A stretch of 64,000 nt of DNA, from the NCBI RefSeq assembly GCF_003590795.1, contig NZ_QYUL01000002.1, positions 186,001-250,000 of the forward strand, in the 5' to 3' direction. Of the stretch, positions 1 to 8,926 are shown one piece after another (within the stretch, counting starts at the first letter, position 1; each line of letters starts with the position of its first letter). The translations under genes were made by a program, and so were the position numbers. A model generated the notes under the pieces. That model was not told where the DNA came from. It made no database searches and saw nothing but the letters and a program-made list of their open reading frames with translations. The stretch comes from Azospirillum cavernae (GTDB lineage: Bacteria; Pseudomonadota; Alphaproteobacteria; Azospirillales; Azospirillaceae).

Positions 1-112
1 GAACTGGCCGCTGGGCGCCACGGTGGCGATCCTGCTGCTGCTCGCCAACATCGTCATCATCGTCGGCTGCAACCGTCTGGTCGAACGGCGCTACAAACAG
101 GTGTTTGAATGA
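1..112 (+). CDS. ABC transporter permease, C-terminal fragment
   Basis: This is the 3' end of a gene that begins before the window; codons run from base 2 to the TGA at 110-112. The visible tail has one hydrophobic helix (ATVAILLLLANIVIIVG) followed by a basic cytoplasmic end (RLVERRYKQVFE). That matches the last membrane segment of a PotB-type binding-protein-dependent permease. Its stop overlaps the start of the next permease as ATGA (109-112), so the two are translationally coupled and probably form the heterodimeric channel of one importer. Substrate cannot be read from this piece; a polyamine or related cation is inferred from the neighbour. Confidence 0.75.
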   Translation, partial: NWPLGATVAILLLLANIVIIVGCNRLVERRYKQVFE

Positions 113-909
113 ACCGCAATGGGCCGCTCGCGCTGATCTTCAACGCGCTGTTTCTCGGGTTCCTGCTGGCGCCGATCCTGGTGGTGTGCGCCGTGGCCTT
201 CACGCCGGACGGTTATCTGTCGCTGCCGACCAAGGGCGTGTCGCTGCGCTGGTTCAAGGCCATCGGCGACAACCCGGAATTCGTCCGCGCCTTCAAAGAC
301 AGCCTGCTGTTGGGCGTCGCCTCCTCGACCTTGGCGATCATCGTGGCGGTTCCGGCCGCGCTCGCCATCGCCCGCCACAAATTCCCCGGACGCGAGGCGG
401 TGCAGGCGCTGTTTCTGTCGCCCCTGATGGTGCCGCACATCGTGCTGGGCATCGCCTTTTTGCGCTTCTTCACGCAAATCGGCTTGGGCGGAACCTTCGT
501 CGGGCTGGTGTTGAGCCACGTCGTCATCATCCTGCCCTTCGCGTTGCGGCTGATCCTGGCGGCCTCCACCGGGATGGACCGCTCCATCGAAAACGCGGCG
601 GCCTCGCTCGGCGCGTCGGCCTGGACCAGCTTCCGCCGGGTGACGCTGCCCTTGATCCTGCCCGGCGTCGCCAGCGGCTGGGTTCTGGCCTTCATCAACA
701 GCTTCGACGAGGTGACGATGACCGTCTTCATCGCCTCCCCCGAAACCACCACCCTGCCCGTCCGTCTGTTCCTTTACATTCAGGACAACATCGACCCGCT
801 GGTCGCGGCGGTGTCAGCCCTGCTGATTTTCATGACGGTCGCCGCCATGCTGGTGTTGGACCGCGTGTATGGGCTGGAGCGGCTGCTGGTTGGACGCGGG
901 CGGGACTGA
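109..909 (+). CDS. ABC transporter permease, PotC-like (polyamine type)
   Basis: This 266-residue inner-membrane protein has about six hydrophobic helices. The first spans roughly residues 8-28 (ALIFNALFLGFLLAPILVV). A cytoplasmic EAA loop lies near residues 160-185 (ENAAASLGASAWTSF, then RVTLPLILPG), the surface that docks the ATPase in BPD_transp_1 permeases. Length and order fit PotC/YdcV-like permeases of spermidine/putrescine-type importers. It overlaps the preceding permease by 4 bp and no gene follows on this strand in the same unit, so it is probably the last gene of the operon. The polyamine assignment is by family resemblance; other organic solutes are possible. Confidence 0.85.
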   Translation: MNRNGPLALIFNALFLGFLLAPILVVCAVAFTPDGYLSLPTKGVSLRWFKAIGDNPEFVRAFKDSLLLGVASSTLAIIVAVPAALAIARHKFPGREAVQALFLSPLMVPHIVLGIAFLRFFTQIGLGGTFVGLVLSHVVIILPFALRLILAASTGMDRSIENAAASLGASAWTSFRRVTLPLILPGVASGWVLAFINSFDEVTMTVFIASPETTTLPVRLFLYIQDNIDPLVAAVSALLIFMTVAAMLVLDRVYGLERLLVGRGRD

Positions 910-1100
910 CATTGCCCAACGGCACGGTCGCGCTGAACGTTGTCGAACGCGCGGCCTCACCCGTTCAAAGACGCTCCGCCGTTGCGCGCGTCGAGTCCTA
1001 TAAAAAGATTGTAACCCATTCCACGTTGTAATCGTTCTAAATGAACGTCATGATCGGCAACGACAAGGCGCAACCCGCTGTTTCCTGTTTGGAGTGGCTG

Positions 1101-1340
1101 ATGCTGGAGCCGTCCGCGATCCGCCGGGCCATTGACGAGGTGGAGCTTGCGGTTGAAAACCTGCCGCCCGACCGCCCGACTCCGGTTCAAAGCGGATCGG
1201 CGCTTGGGAAACTCTACACCGTTTATGCGCAAAGCGTGCTGAACGCCCACGGAATCATGGCGGATCTCGACGATCTGTGCTGCCAATGCTGCCGGGTCTG
1301 CCCACCCGGCGACTGTTTCCGGGACCGCAACCGGGCTTGA
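1101..1340 (+). CDS. small cysteine-rich hypothetical protein
   Basis: I do not recognise this 79-residue protein. The start at 1101 is chosen because GGAG lies seven bases upstream; an in-frame ATG at 1041 would add 20 residues but has no Shine-Dalgarno. The first two thirds look helical and acidic (AIRRAIDEVELAVENL). The C-terminal 20 residues hold five cysteines in a CCQCCRVCPPGDC-like cluster that could bind metal or form disulfides. It converges on the TPR-glycosyltransferase gene with only 22 bases between stops. A short GC hairpin at 1349-1363 spans that junction. It could be spurious, but the strong ribosome site and non-shadow composition favour a real gene. Confidence 0.5.
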   Translation: MLEPSAIRRAIDEVELAVENLPPDRPTPVQSGSALGKLYTVYAQSVLNAHGIMADLDDLCCQCCRVCPPGDCFRDRNRA

Positions 1341-1362
1341 ATCAAGCGGGGCGCATCGCGCC

Positions 1363-3147
1363 CTATTTGTCCCCGATGAATCGAACCCAGGGAAAATCCA
1401 CCCAATCGAACCAGCGCACGGTCGGCGCCGCGCCGCGCGCCGTCAACGCGTTCAGCACGCAAAAGGGCGCGGCTTGGTCCAGCATCCAATAGCCCTCGCC
1501 CCGCCGCAACGCGTCGGCGATGTAGGCGGCGGTGAGGGCCAAAAAGGCGCGAGACGCTTCGGTCGGTTGAAACCACGCGAAACAGACCGTGATTTCCCGC
1601 GTCGGCCCCCGTCCCCGACCATCGCGCAACAACCCGACATCCACGCCGCGCAGCCCATCGGACAGGCTGGTCAGATCGGCGCGCAGCGTGCAATCGGCGT
1701 CGACATGGACCAACGGACGGGATAGCCGCGCCAGCAACTGATGCCAGCGCAGAAAGCGGACGCAGGCGTAATAGGTGGTCCGGCGGTGATCGTCCCAACC
1801 GCTGAAATCCAGCCGTTCCCGGCTGTAGCCGATGGGCAGGCGAGTCCGCCAACGCTCAAGGGCCGCTTCGGTCTCCGGCGATGGGTTGACGACATGGACA
1901 TGCACGCCGCCCCCGCCGCCGGGCGGCAGGGTGGCGGCGATGGACTCCAGCAAATCACCGACGAAGCGCTGGAAATAGACGTCGTCGCAGGACACCGCGA
2001 TCAACGGCCCATCCCCCGGCGGCGGTTCGATCATCATCTCCAGGGGTGGAAAATCCGGCAGCAGCGACTCCAGCGTCGGCAAGCGGTCCAACATTCCCCG
2101 GTCGGTCTGAATCAGCGACCAGACGCGCAGCTCGAAATCCGCAACCCGTTCGTCGGCGGTGAAACGACGGCCAACGCGGCGCATCCAACGCGCGCCCAGA
2201 TCGCTGCGGCCTTTCCGGTAAAAATGATAGGCGATCACCGCCGCCGCGCGGGTGTCGCGTGGATCGCGCCGCAACACCTGCGGCGCGGCGCGGGCCGCCG
2301 CCATGACCAGCCCATCATCGGCCAGCCCCGCTTGCAACAGCTTCAACGCCGCCCCCAGCAACGCCCCGCCCGCCGCCGGGTGGTCGGGGCGAACCACCAA
2401 GGCGCGGCGCAGCCAGCCCAAACCGCGCGCCAGCTTCGCCCGGTCCAGCGGTCGCCCGGCCACCACCGGCTGGTCCATCCCGGCCTCGCTCAGCAGGCGA
2501 ACGGCCAGATTGTGCAGCGCGTCGGCAAAGGCCGGCTCCAACGCCGCCGCCTGCCGTCGCAAGCGCGCCGCAGCGGCCAGACGGCCCAGCGCCGCCAGCG
2601 CGTTGGCCCGGTTGACGCGCGGCTCCGCCGCCTCGGGCCGCTGGGCGATGGCGTGGGCGAAGGCGTCGGCGGCCTCAGCGGTTTGCTCCAGGACCAGCAA
2701 GGCCATGCCCAGATTGTTCCAGGCCTGCGGATAGACGGCCCGCTGGGCCAGCGCCTGCCGGTACGATTCCGCCGCCGCCGCCGCATCCCCCCGCTCCAGC
2801 CACAAATTCCCCAGATTGTAGGCGGCTTCGGCCAACCCTGGTTCCAGCCGCAGGGCGCGGGCGAAAAACGCCGCCGCCCGCTCCGTTTCGCCGACCGTCC
2901 GCAGGGTCAGGGCCAGATCGCTCAGGAAATCCCCGTCGCTGGGCCGCGTGGCGACGGCCAACCGCAAGCGCCGCAGGGCCAGCGCCGCCCGCCCGCTCTG
3001 CCCGTCCAGCACGCCCAGCAGATGCAACGCGTCGGGCTGGTCCGGCACGGCCCGCAGGATGCTATGATACAGCGCCTCGGCCCGATCCAGGCGGCCCGCC
3101 TGATGGTGGTCGACCGCAGCGGCCAAGGCGTCGCGAAGTGAAACCAT
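1363..3147 (-). CDS. TPR protein fused to a GT-A-like glycosyltransferase domain
   Basis: This 594-residue cytoplasmic protein has two parts. Residues 1 to about 230 are tandem tetratricopeptide repeats, with typical units such as AEAAYNLGNLWLERGDAAAA and PQAWNNLGMALL. From about residue 375 to the end there is an alpha/beta domain starting LIAVSCDDVYFQRF, with an aspartate motif VHVDADC near residue 480. That motif resembles the DxD nucleotide-sugar site of GT-A glycosyltransferases. TPR-GT fusions in alphaproteobacteria are often tied to flagellin or surface glycosylation. The divergent neighbour is a family 2 glycosyltransferase, which supports a glycan role. The acceptor and sugar cannot be read. 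The transferase call rests on the aspartate motif and overall fold, so it is moderate. Confidence 0.7.
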   Translation of the reverse strand: MVSLRDALAAAVDHHQAGRLDRAEALYHSILRAVPDQPDALHLLGVLDGQSGRAALALRRLRLAVATRPSDGDFLSDLALTLRTVGETERAAAFFARALRLEPGLAEAAYNLGNLWLERGDAAAAAESYRQALAQRAVYPQAWNNLGMALLVLEQTAEAADAFAHAIAQRPEAAEPRVNRANALAALGRLAAAARLRRQAAALEPAFADALHNLAVRLLSEAGMDQPVVAGRPLDRAKLARGLGWLRRALVVRPDHPAAGGALLGAALKLLQAGLADDGLVMAAARAAPQVLRRDPRDTRAAAVIAYHFYRKGRSDLGARWMRRVGRRFTADERVADFELRVWSLIQTDRGMLDRLPTLESLLPDFPPLEMMIEPPPGDGPLIAVSCDDVYFQRFVGDLLESIAATLPPGGGGGVHVHVVNPSPETEAALERWRTRLPIGYSRERLDFSGWDDHRRTTYYACVRFLRWHQLLARLSRPLVHVDADCTLRADLTSLSDGLRGVDVGLLRDGRGRGPTREITVCFAWFQPTEASRAFLALTAAYIADALRRGEGYWMLDQAAPFCVLNALTARGAAPTVRWFDWVDFPWVRFIGDK

Positions 3148-3190
3148 GCCGCCTGTCTACACGCAGGCCAGAGAACGAGCAAGAATCGCC

Positions 3191-3973
3191 ATGACCGCGC
3201 CCGCCCCCGATTTCGGCCCCGGCCCTCTGGTCAGCGTCGTCACGCCAAGCTGGCGGCGCGAAGACTGCCTGCCCCGGCTGCACGCCTGCCTCCAGGCGCA
3301 GACCCACGCGAACATCGAGTGGTTGGTGTTCGACGACAGCCCGCACCCGTCGGCCTATCTCAAGCCCTTGGCCAGCCCGCGCCTGAAGTATTTTTATGCG
3401 TCGAGCCGCTACGCCATCGGCGAAAAGCGCAACATTCTGGCCGAACACGCCAGCGGCGACGTCATCCTCCACATGGACGATGATGATTTCTACGCGCCCG
3501 GCTATGTCGCCCGCATGCTGTCCTGGCTGGATCAGGGCTATGACCTCGTCAAGCTGTCGGGCTGGTTTCTGCACAGCGCCGTCCATGGCCGGTTCGGCTA
3601 TTGGGACACGGCGCGCGGCGGCGCGCATCATCGCTGGGGCCGCAACGCCTGCGCCTATGTCGAGGCGCCCGACGCCCCGGCGTCCGCCGACAATCTGGAT
3701 GGTTACGGTTTTTCCTACGCTTACCGCCGCGCGGTGTGGGAGGCCGGACGCTTTCCCCCCCTCAACGCCTGCGAAGACGCGCCCTTCGTCAAGACCGCGC
3801 GCGAACGGTTCCGCGTCGGCGCCTTTCCCGACGCCGAAGGTCTGTGCCTGCACACGCTGCACGCGCGCAGCACCAGCCTGTGCCTGCCGCAATATGAATT
3901 GCCGATGCTGCTGCTGGAACGCCTGTTCGGCCCGACCATCACGGCCTACACCGGCGCCGACACCGGCGGTTGA
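3191..3973 (+). CDS. glycosyltransferase family 2 protein
   Basis: This 260-residue cytoplasmic glycosyltransferase begins with the family 2 signature PLVSVVTPSWRRE. It continues with QAQTHANIEWLVFDDS and the metal/nucleotide-sugar acidic cluster HMDDDDFYAPGY near residue 95. It is shorter than processive synthases and has no membrane segment, so a single-transfer enzyme acting on surface polysaccharide or protein is likely. The start at 3191 is preferred over an in-frame ATG at 3146, because that one would overlap the 5' end of the divergent TPR-glycosyltransferase gene. The two genes probably act on the same glycan, which is an inference from position. Confidence 0.85.
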   Translation: MTAPAPDFGPGPLVSVVTPSWRREDCLPRLHACLQAQTHANIEWLVFDDSPHPSAYLKPLASPRLKYFYASSRYAIGEKRNILAEHASGDVILHMDDDDFYAPGYVARMLSWLDQGYDLVKLSGWFLHSAVHGRFGYWDTARGGAHHRWGRNACAYVEAPDAPASADNLDGYGFSYAYRRAVWEAGRFPPLNACEDAPFVKTARERFRVGAFPDAEGLCLHTLHARSTSLCLPQYELPMLLLERLFGPTITAYTGADTGG

Positions 3974-3977
3974 GGCG

Positions 3978-4211
3978 TCAGATCTGCACGTCCAGGAACA
4001 TGCCGCGCCGGTAATTGCGCGGCAGGGTCAGAATGCCGTTGACCACCAGAGCGGCCAATTCGCGGATGCTGGGGACGCGCTGACGGCCCTGGCCGACGCC
4101 CTCGGCGCGGGCCTTCAGTCCAACCGGCCCGCCGGACCCGACACGCCCACCGCCGGGATCCGAACGGATCGCCTCGTTGGAACGGTCGCCTGTGCGTCGT
4201 GTTTCAACCAT
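3978..4211 (-). CDS. small hypothetical protein downstream of the che operon
   Basis: I do not recognise this 77-residue protein. Its N-terminal half is Gly/Arg-rich and probably disordered. The C-terminal part is ordered-looking (SIRELAALVVNGILTLPRN, then RRGMFLDVQI). It lies 54 bases downstream of the MCP at 4266 on the same strand and may be the last gene of the chemosensory operon. Its stop almost abuts the convergent glycosyltransferase stop. No strong ribosome site is visible before the ATG. Function unknown. Confidence 0.5.
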   Translation of the reverse strand: MVETRRTGDRSNEAIRSDPGGGRVGSGGPVGLKARAEGVGQGRQRVPSIRELAALVVNGILTLPRNYRRGMFLDVQI

Positions 4212-4265
4212 GGTCCCAACCTACCAGATCCGCCGAACCCCGGCAAGCTGGGCGCCGAAGCGGAT

Positions 4266-6086
4266 TTACCCCTCGCCCTGCGTCACCTGCTGGGCGCGCT
4301 GTCGGGTGTCGTCGGTCAGGGCCGCCAGACCGCGCATGGTGGCGGCGATCTCTTCGCTGGCCGACGCGTTGGCGTGGGAAATGTGGGACAGTTCCATCAG
4401 CGTCTCTTCGATGGCGTCCACGCTCAGGCGCTGGCGCTCCACCTCATCCACAATGGTCTGCGACAGGCGGTCCGTCTCGGCGATGGTGGCTGAGACCTCT
4501 TGCATCCGCTGGCCGACCGCCGCCGCGACCTCCAGGCCGCGCGCGATCCGTTCATGGCTGCGGCGGGCCAGACTGGCGATCTCTTGCGCCAACCCCAAGG
4601 TCTGCTGCGCCAGGGCGCCGACCGCCCCCGCCACCACGGAAAAGCCACGCCCATGCTCGCCCGCCCGCGACGCCTCAATCGAGGCGTTCAGCGACAGAAT
4701 GTTGGAATGAGCCGCCAGTTTGCTGATGGCGACGGTCACACGGTTGATTTCGTTGCTCATTTCGGCGATTTCGCGGACCGCTTCGGCCATCGCGCCGATG
4801 TCGGCCAAACTCTCCGCCAGCCGATCGGCGGAATCGCGTGAACGCTCCTGCCCGGTGCGCGACACGGCGGCCACCGCCGTCATCGCCTCGCGCGTGTCCA
4901 GGAAAGACCGGCGCAGCCGCTCCACCGAGTTCATTTGGCCATGCGCCCCGTCCGACACCTGGGCGATGGCGGCGGCGGCCTGCCCGGTGGCGATGGACAC
5001 CTGCATGGTCGCCTGCACCACCGTGTCGGACAGCGAGCGGGTGTCCTCCAACGCCTTTTTGAAGCGCTGCATCGCCTTGCCCAGATCGGCGACCTCATCG
5101 TCGAATCGGGTTTGCGGCACCGAGACGGTGACGTCGCCATCGGCCAAACGGCCCAGCGCCTCCGTCATTCGGCGCAACGGCAGGATCACGCCCAGCCGGA
5201 CAATCGCCACCACCACCGCAAAGGCCAGCAGCGACAAACCGCCCGCGATGGCGCCGATGCGCAGGCGTTCGCGATTCAGCCGATTGACCCGCGCCTCCAC
5301 CACATCGATGAACTGGCTGTTGGCGGCGCTGTAAAAATGATCGATGGCGTCAAAGGTCGCGGCGAGCAGCCCCGGCTTGCTGTCTCCATTGTCCAGCATG
5401 GTCATGGCGTGGCCCATCATCAGGCCGAAGGGCTGGAAGGTTTCGTTCAGCGTGTCCGCCATCGCCGGGTTGCCCTGCGGCCCGGTGGCCGACGCGATCG
5501 CCTCCTCAATGTCTTGCAACAGGCTCTCGATCCGACCGCTGAGCAGCTCGATTTTCCCGCGCGCCGACTCCTTGTCCTGAATGTCGGCGTTTTCCCCGCC
5601 GCGCAGTTCGATCAACAACTCCCGCAAATCAGCCAGACGCAAAACAAACACGTCCCCCAGATAGAAGGAGGCCATTTCCGGATCCAGCGGAATGCCGGAA
5701 TGGTTGGCGACCAATTGCGCCAATTTGCGCAAGGCCCGCCGCGCCTCGACCTTCATCGGGCTGCGGTCCTTGGCGCGGACCAGCGCCTCGACCTCCAAAG
5801 ACAGATCGTCGGCGCCCAGAATGGCGCCGTAACGCTCCCGCAACTCCACCAGGCTTTGGGCCAAGCCGCCGCTGTCAAGCCGCTCCCGCAGCACCAACGA
5901 CCGGCTGATCGCCGCGTGCACCTTGTCGATGCCGCGCAGATACGCCGCCCCGTCGGCTTCCCAGCGGGCTTGCGCGATCAACACGCTTTTGGACTCATTC
6001 TGACTCCACAGGCCATAGCCGATGGGAATCAGAAACAAGCAGGCGGCCAACCCAAGGCGGGTCGCGATGCTCAAACGGCGGAGCAT
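4266..6086 (-). CDS. methyl-accepting chemotaxis protein
   Basis: This 606-residue inner-membrane chemoreceptor has a first membrane helix at about residues 9-26 (IATRLGLAACLFLIPIGYG). A helical periplasmic sensor region follows to about residue 270, then a second helix (GAIAGGLSLLAFAVVVAIV). A HAMP domain follows (RRMTEALGRLADGDVTVSV), then an MCP signalling hairpin. The tip reads [21 protein letters not shown] and is followed by VVAGAVGALAQQ, which departs from the canonical [16 protein letters not shown]...VVADEVRKLA. The start has a strong ribosome site (AGGGAGGA) and overlaps the 3' end of cheA by 16 bases. It is the last receptor of the che operon and probably signals to its CheA. The ligand is unknown. 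Confidence 0.93.
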   Translation of the reverse strand: MLRRLSIATRLGLAACLFLIPIGYGLWSQNESKSVLIAQARWEADGAAYLRGIDKVHAAISRSLVLRERLDSGGLAQSLVELRERYGAILGADDLSLEVEALVRAKDRSPMKVEARRALRKLAQLVANHSGIPLDPEMASFYLGDVFVLRLADLRELLIELRGGENADIQDKESARGKIELLSGRIESLLQDIEEAIASATGPQGNPAMADTLNETFQPFGLMMGHAMTMLDNGDSKPGLLAATFDAIDHFYSAANSQFIDVVEARVNRLNRERLRIGAIAGGLSLLAFAVVVAIVRLGVILPLRRMTEALGRLADGDVTVSVPQTRFDDEVADLGKAMQRFKKALEDTRSLSDTVVQATMQVSIATGQAAAAIAQVSDGAHGQMNSVERLRRSFLDTREAMTAVAAVSRTGQERSRDSADRLAESLADIGAMAEAVREIAEMSNEINRVTVAISKLAAHSNILSLNASIEASRAGEHGRGFSVVAGAVGALAQQTLGLAQEIASLARRSHERIARGLEVAAAVGQRMQEVSATIAETDRLSQTIVDEVERQRLSVDAIEETLMELSHISHANASASEEIAATMRGLAALTDDTRQRAQQVTQGEG

Positions 6087-8926
6087 GGGTCCTCCCTTTC
6101 ACCGCTGCGGCGGTCCGGGTTGGCGTGAGGGGGCGGTTCCAGCCAATCCACCGCGCGGGCGAACAGGGCCGGGGTGTCGAGCGCGAACATGACGCTGCCC
6201 GCGCCGATCACCGCCGCTCCGGCGATCAACGCGTTTCCTTCGATCAACGGGTGCAGGCGTTTGAAGAACACCTCGCGCCGCACCGCCAGCCGGTCGATCA
6301 TCAGCCCGATCTGCGCGTCGCCGTCATCGGCCACCACCACGGTGCGGCGAACGGTCGGCGCGTCGGCGGACGGCGCGCGCAACCCCAACAGCGCGCCCAG
6401 ATCGACCACCGGCAGGAAACGCCCGCGCAAGGACAGGCTGAGCCGCCGTCCGATCCGGCGCAGCCGGTCCGGCGTCACCTCCACCACCTCGCGCACCGAG
6501 CGTTCATGGATGGCCACCATCTGCCCGGCGACCTCGGCGGTCAGAACCCGCTGCATGGCGGCGGACACCGGAAATTCGATGGTCATGCGGGTGCCAAGGC
6601 CAGGGCGGCTGTCGATGGCCAGATGGCCGCCCAGCTTCTTGATCGCCGTCAGCACGATGTCCATGCCGACGCCGCGCCCGGAGGTCGCCGTCACCTCGTC
6701 ACGGGTGGAAAAGCCCGGCAGCAGGATCAGGTTCAGCGCCTCGCCGTCGGGCAGGGACGCCGCCTCCGCCGCGCCGATCAACCCCTTCGACACCGCCTTG
6801 TCGCGGACGCGAGCCACGTCGATGCCGCCGCCGTCATCCTCCACCTCGACAATGGCGAGGCTGGCGGTTTGCCGGGCGCGGATGCGGATGGAGCCTTGCG
6901 CCGGTTTCCCCGCCGCCGCCCGCCGTTCGGGCGATTCGATGCCGTGATCGACGCTGTTGCGGACAATGTGGGTCAAGGGATCGACCAGCATCTCGATCAT
7001 CGCCTTGTCAACCTGGACGTCTTCGCCCGCCGTGGTCAAGGCGACCTCCTTGCCGACCAACACGGCGGTGTCGCGGATCGGGCGCAGCAGGCGGGTGAAC
7101 AGCGTGCCGATGGGCACCACGCGCAGGGCGATGGCCCCCTCGTACAATTGCCGCACCGCGCGGTCGAGGCGCCGCATCTCGTCGTAGGTCGCGCGGGCCG
7201 CCGGGTTGGTCGGGCGCGCGCCCTCCTCCCCCAAACTGAGAGACAGGGCGGTCAGGCCAAGCCGCAATTCGCCGATCACGTCCATGAAGCCGTCGATGGC
7301 GGCGCTCGGCACCCGAACCATCGCGTCGGCGGGACGCGGCGCGGCGGCGGGCGTGGTTGCAGGTGCGGCGACGGATGGCGCGGCCATTTGGGCGGCGACC
7401 GGAGCGGCGGGCGAGGACGTAGGCGGATTTGGAACCGACGGCGCGGTGGCGGTCGCGGCCAGCGCCGGAAGGAGAACGGGGGCCGGGCCGGGCGTCGCTC
7501 CACCAATCTCAGCCCCCGGCGTGGCGCTGGCGTCGGTGACGCGGATGGAGCGCACACAGGCGCGGCCCGGATCCAGCTCCGCCAATTCGCGGGCGAAGCC
7601 TGTGGGGTCGCCACGCACCGCCACCACATACTCAAACATGCCGCCGCGCAGATCCAGGCGCGAGCGGTTGTACAGGCAGCGCTCCTGCCGCAACCGTTCG
7701 CTCACGGCCTCGGCAACCGCCGGATCATGCTCCAGATCCAGCAGAACCAGCAGCAGCGCGCCGCCGTCGGTCTCGGCCACCGCCATCCGCATCAGGATGT
7801 CGGCGGGCCATGCGTGGGCGTGCTCCACCGGCAAGGCCACCGGGGCGTCTTCGGCGACCACCCCCTCGGTCCCCAGCCAGCGGTCGCGCAGCGCGGTGAT
7901 CTCGTCGCGCGGAATCTCCATGCCGGAACTGACCGAAATGCCGGTCAAGGCGCAGAGATCGGCCAGATCATCGACGTCCGGCGTCTCTTCCCCGCGCAAC
8001 AGGCGGGCGGCGATCAGATCGGCCAGCTCCGCCCCGGCCTCGACCTCCAACCCGACGAACAGGCGGGCGGCGTGCAGCCAGACGGCGGGGTTTTCGGGGG
8101 TGGATTTCAGCGCGCCCGCATGCTCCAGCAGCAGGTCGGCGAACAACCCCTCCAGCGCCGCCGACAGGGCGAAGGCCCCGACGCTCTGCCCGCTGGCGCT
8201 TTCCACCCCGCGCAGCCGCAGCACCAAATCCAACCAGCCCCAGCGCCCGGCGGCCCCACCGGCGATCCGCAACGCGGCGCCGACGATTCCGTGCAATTCG
8301 GCGGGTTCCGCCGCCTCGGCCAGCGCCAGCGCCGCGTCGCCCGGATCCTCGGCGTCAATCGCGCCGATCAGGCCCAGCACCGCGTCCTGAATCGCTTCCA
8401 ACACCGACGGATCAACCGTCAACGCCGGAGCGGCGGGCGGGCGTTCCGGGGCGGCGACCGCGTTCGGGACGGGAGACGGGGCCGATGCAACCGGCGCAAC
8501 CGGGGCGGCGACCGGAGCGACCGGCGCGGCGGCGGGCGCGCCGCCGGTCAAATGGGTTTTCAGCCGGGCGACGATGGCGCCGTTCACCGGCTGGTCGGTG
8601 CGCGTCGCCATGGCGGTGTCTTGCAGGCGGCGCATCTCGTCCACCGCCTCCAGCAAGGCGCTGACCAGATCGGTGCTGAGCGTCGTCTTGCCCGCGCGGA
8701 CCAGATGCAGCACGTCTTCCGCCGCGTGCGCCACCGTTTCGATGCAGCGCAGCGCCAGCGCCGCCGAACCGCCCTTGACCGAATGGAAGGCGCGGAACAG
8801 CTCGTCCACCCGCGCCGGATCAACCGGGCTGGCGGCCAAAATGCTTTCGATGGCGGCGAGATACTCGTCGAGTTCCGCGCCGAACAGCGACCAGAATTCC
8901 TCGATGGGATCGTCCAGGTCGCTCAT
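6071..8926 (-). CDS. cheA: chemotaxis histidine kinase CheA
   Basis: This 951-residue cytosolic kinase is longer than classic CheA (about 650). The P1 HPt domain has the phospho-accepting histidine at residue 48 (FRAFHSVKGG). Next comes a poorly conserved stretch of about 400 residues, including a possible P2-like unit near LLLVLLDLEHDP. P3 follows (IDGFMDVIGELRLG), then the ATPase with N box HIVRNSVDHGIES, G1 DDGGGID and G2 TSGRGVGMDI. A C-terminal CheW-like P5 domain begins near MQRVLTAEVAGQMVAIHE. The start at 8926 is set by GGGGAGAGAGGG just upstream and an ATGA overlap with cheB. A longer open frame upstream lies antiparallel to cheB codons and is rejected. It phosphorylates the CheY-type and CheB proteins of this operon. 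Confidence 0.95.
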   Translation of the reverse strand: MSDLDDPIEEFWSLFGAELDEYLAAIESILAASPVDPARVDELFRAFHSVKGGSAALALRCIETVAHAAEDVLHLVRAGKTTLSTDLVSALLEAVDEMRRLQDTAMATRTDQPVNGAIVARLKTHLTGGAPAAAPVAPVAAPVAPVASAPSPVPNAVAAPERPPAAPALTVDPSVLEAIQDAVLGLIGAIDAEDPGDAALALAEAAEPAELHGIVGAALRIAGGAAGRWGWLDLVLRLRGVESASGQSVGAFALSAALEGLFADLLLEHAGALKSTPENPAVWLHAARLFVGLEVEAGAELADLIAARLLRGEETPDVDDLADLCALTGISVSSGMEIPRDEITALRDRWLGTEGVVAEDAPVALPVEHAHAWPADILMRMAVAETDGGALLLVLLDLEHDPAVAEAVSERLRQERCLYNRSRLDLRGGMFEYVVAVRGDPTGFARELAELDPGRACVRSIRVTDASATPGAEIGGATPGPAPVLLPALAATATAPSVPNPPTSSPAAPVAAQMAAPSVAAPATTPAAAPRPADAMVRVPSAAIDGFMDVIGELRLGLTALSLSLGEEGARPTNPAARATYDEMRRLDRAVRQLYEGAIALRVVPIGTLFTRLLRPIRDTAVLVGKEVALTTAGEDVQVDKAMIEMLVDPLTHIVRNSVDHGIESPERRAAAGKPAQGSIRIRARQTASLAIVEVEDDGGGIDVARVRDKAVSKGLIGAAEAASLPDGEALNLILLPGFSTRDEVTATSGRGVGMDIVLTAIKKLGGHLAIDSRPGLGTRMTIEFPVSAAMQRVLTAEVAGQMVAIHERSVREVVEVTPDRLRRIGRRLSLSLRGRFLPVVDLGALLGLRAPSADAPTVRRTVVVADDGDAQIGLMIDRLAVRREVFFKRLHPLIEGNALIAGAAVIGAGSVMFALDTPALFARAVDWLEPPPHANPDRRSGEREDPCSAV

